From assembly GCA_044359175.1 (NCBI GenBank), contig JBIKMO010000300.1, positions 1-5,319 on the forward strand: a DNA stretch of 5,319 nucleotides. Direction: 5' to 3'. This document shows, one piece after another, positions 5,278-5,319 of this stretch. Below the pieces are notes generated by a model. That model was not told the origin of the DNA, did no database searches, and saw only the letters and a program-made list of their open reading frames with translations. This stretch comes from UBA4615 sp044359175 (GTDB lineage Bacteria > Pseudomonadota > Gammaproteobacteria > Burkholderiales > Burkholderiaceae_E). Position 1 is the first letter of the stretch. The number at the start of each line of letters is the position of its first letter. The position numbers and the translations under genes were made by a program.

Positions 5278-5319
5278 ATGGCGCGTTCCGGATCCATCGC
5301 GACGGCGGCGACCGTTGCG
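5278..5319 (+). CDS. Start of a divergent gene, possibly exported (cut by the right edge)
   Basis: Only the first 14 codons are present: M-A-R-S-G-S-I-A-T-A-A-T-V-A. A strong Shine-Dalgarno AGGAG at 5267-5271 sits six bases before the ATG, which makes this a convincing gene start despite the short coding piece. One basic residue followed by a run of small and hydrophobic residues would suit the beginning of a signal peptide or a membrane anchor, but too little is seen to name a product. It is transcribed away from tetR and shares the 201-bp spacer with it. Confidence 0.7.
   Translation, partial: MARSGSIATAATVA

Overview
The window is very GC-rich throughout, with G or C at nearly every third codon position. 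It is densely packed with genes. The base composition, the TetR/GST/SDR repertoire and the Tat-type signal suggest a high-GC Betaproteobacterium of the Burkholderiales (Rubrivivax/Leptothrix/Comamonadaceae-like). That placement is inference from composition and gene style, not from a marker gene.

Layout: positions 5076 down to 1 hold one block of six genes, all on the minus strand. In order of transcription they are a TetR-family regulator with a WHG-type C-terminal domain (5076-4411), a glutathione S-transferase-like protein (4375-3767), a divergent short-chain dehydrogenase (SDR) that lacks the catalytic tyrosine (3753-3010), a Tat-exported patatin-like phospholipase (3016-2039), a classical SDR with an intact active site (2042-1242), and a large polytopic membrane protein that begins with an ABA4-like domain (1225 to beyond the left edge). 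The membrane gene is easy to miss because it has no stop inside the window; I translated it by hand and it stays open for 408 codons. Spacings along the block are +35, +13, -7, -4 and +16 bp, so this looks like one operon with translational coupling at several junctions.

Positions 5077-5277 form the only intergenic region. It separates tetR from a divergent plus-strand gene whose first 14 codons are present (5278-5319). It holds a candidate tetR promoter, a 15-bp perfect palindrome just upstream of that promoter (a candidate operator), a TGTCACA element facing the plus-strand gene, and a short hairpin in the plus-strand leader whose left arm can also pair beside the Shine-Dalgarno sequence.

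Working together (inference): the regulator would control a small lipid- or xenobiotic-modifying cassette. This would comprise one cytoplasmic GSH-type enzyme, two NAD(P)-binding proteins of which one is probably not a normal dehydrogenase, one exported acyl hydrolase, and one multi-spanning membrane protein whose N-terminal domain is related to the plant carotenoid protein ABA4. No substrate can be read from the sequence. The most unusual items are the ABA4-type fusion, the FxxxK SDR, and the seven-codon frame that bridges the last two genes by a one-base-shifted overlap at each end. I see no RNA genes, insertion sequences, CRISPR arrays or obvious terminators.
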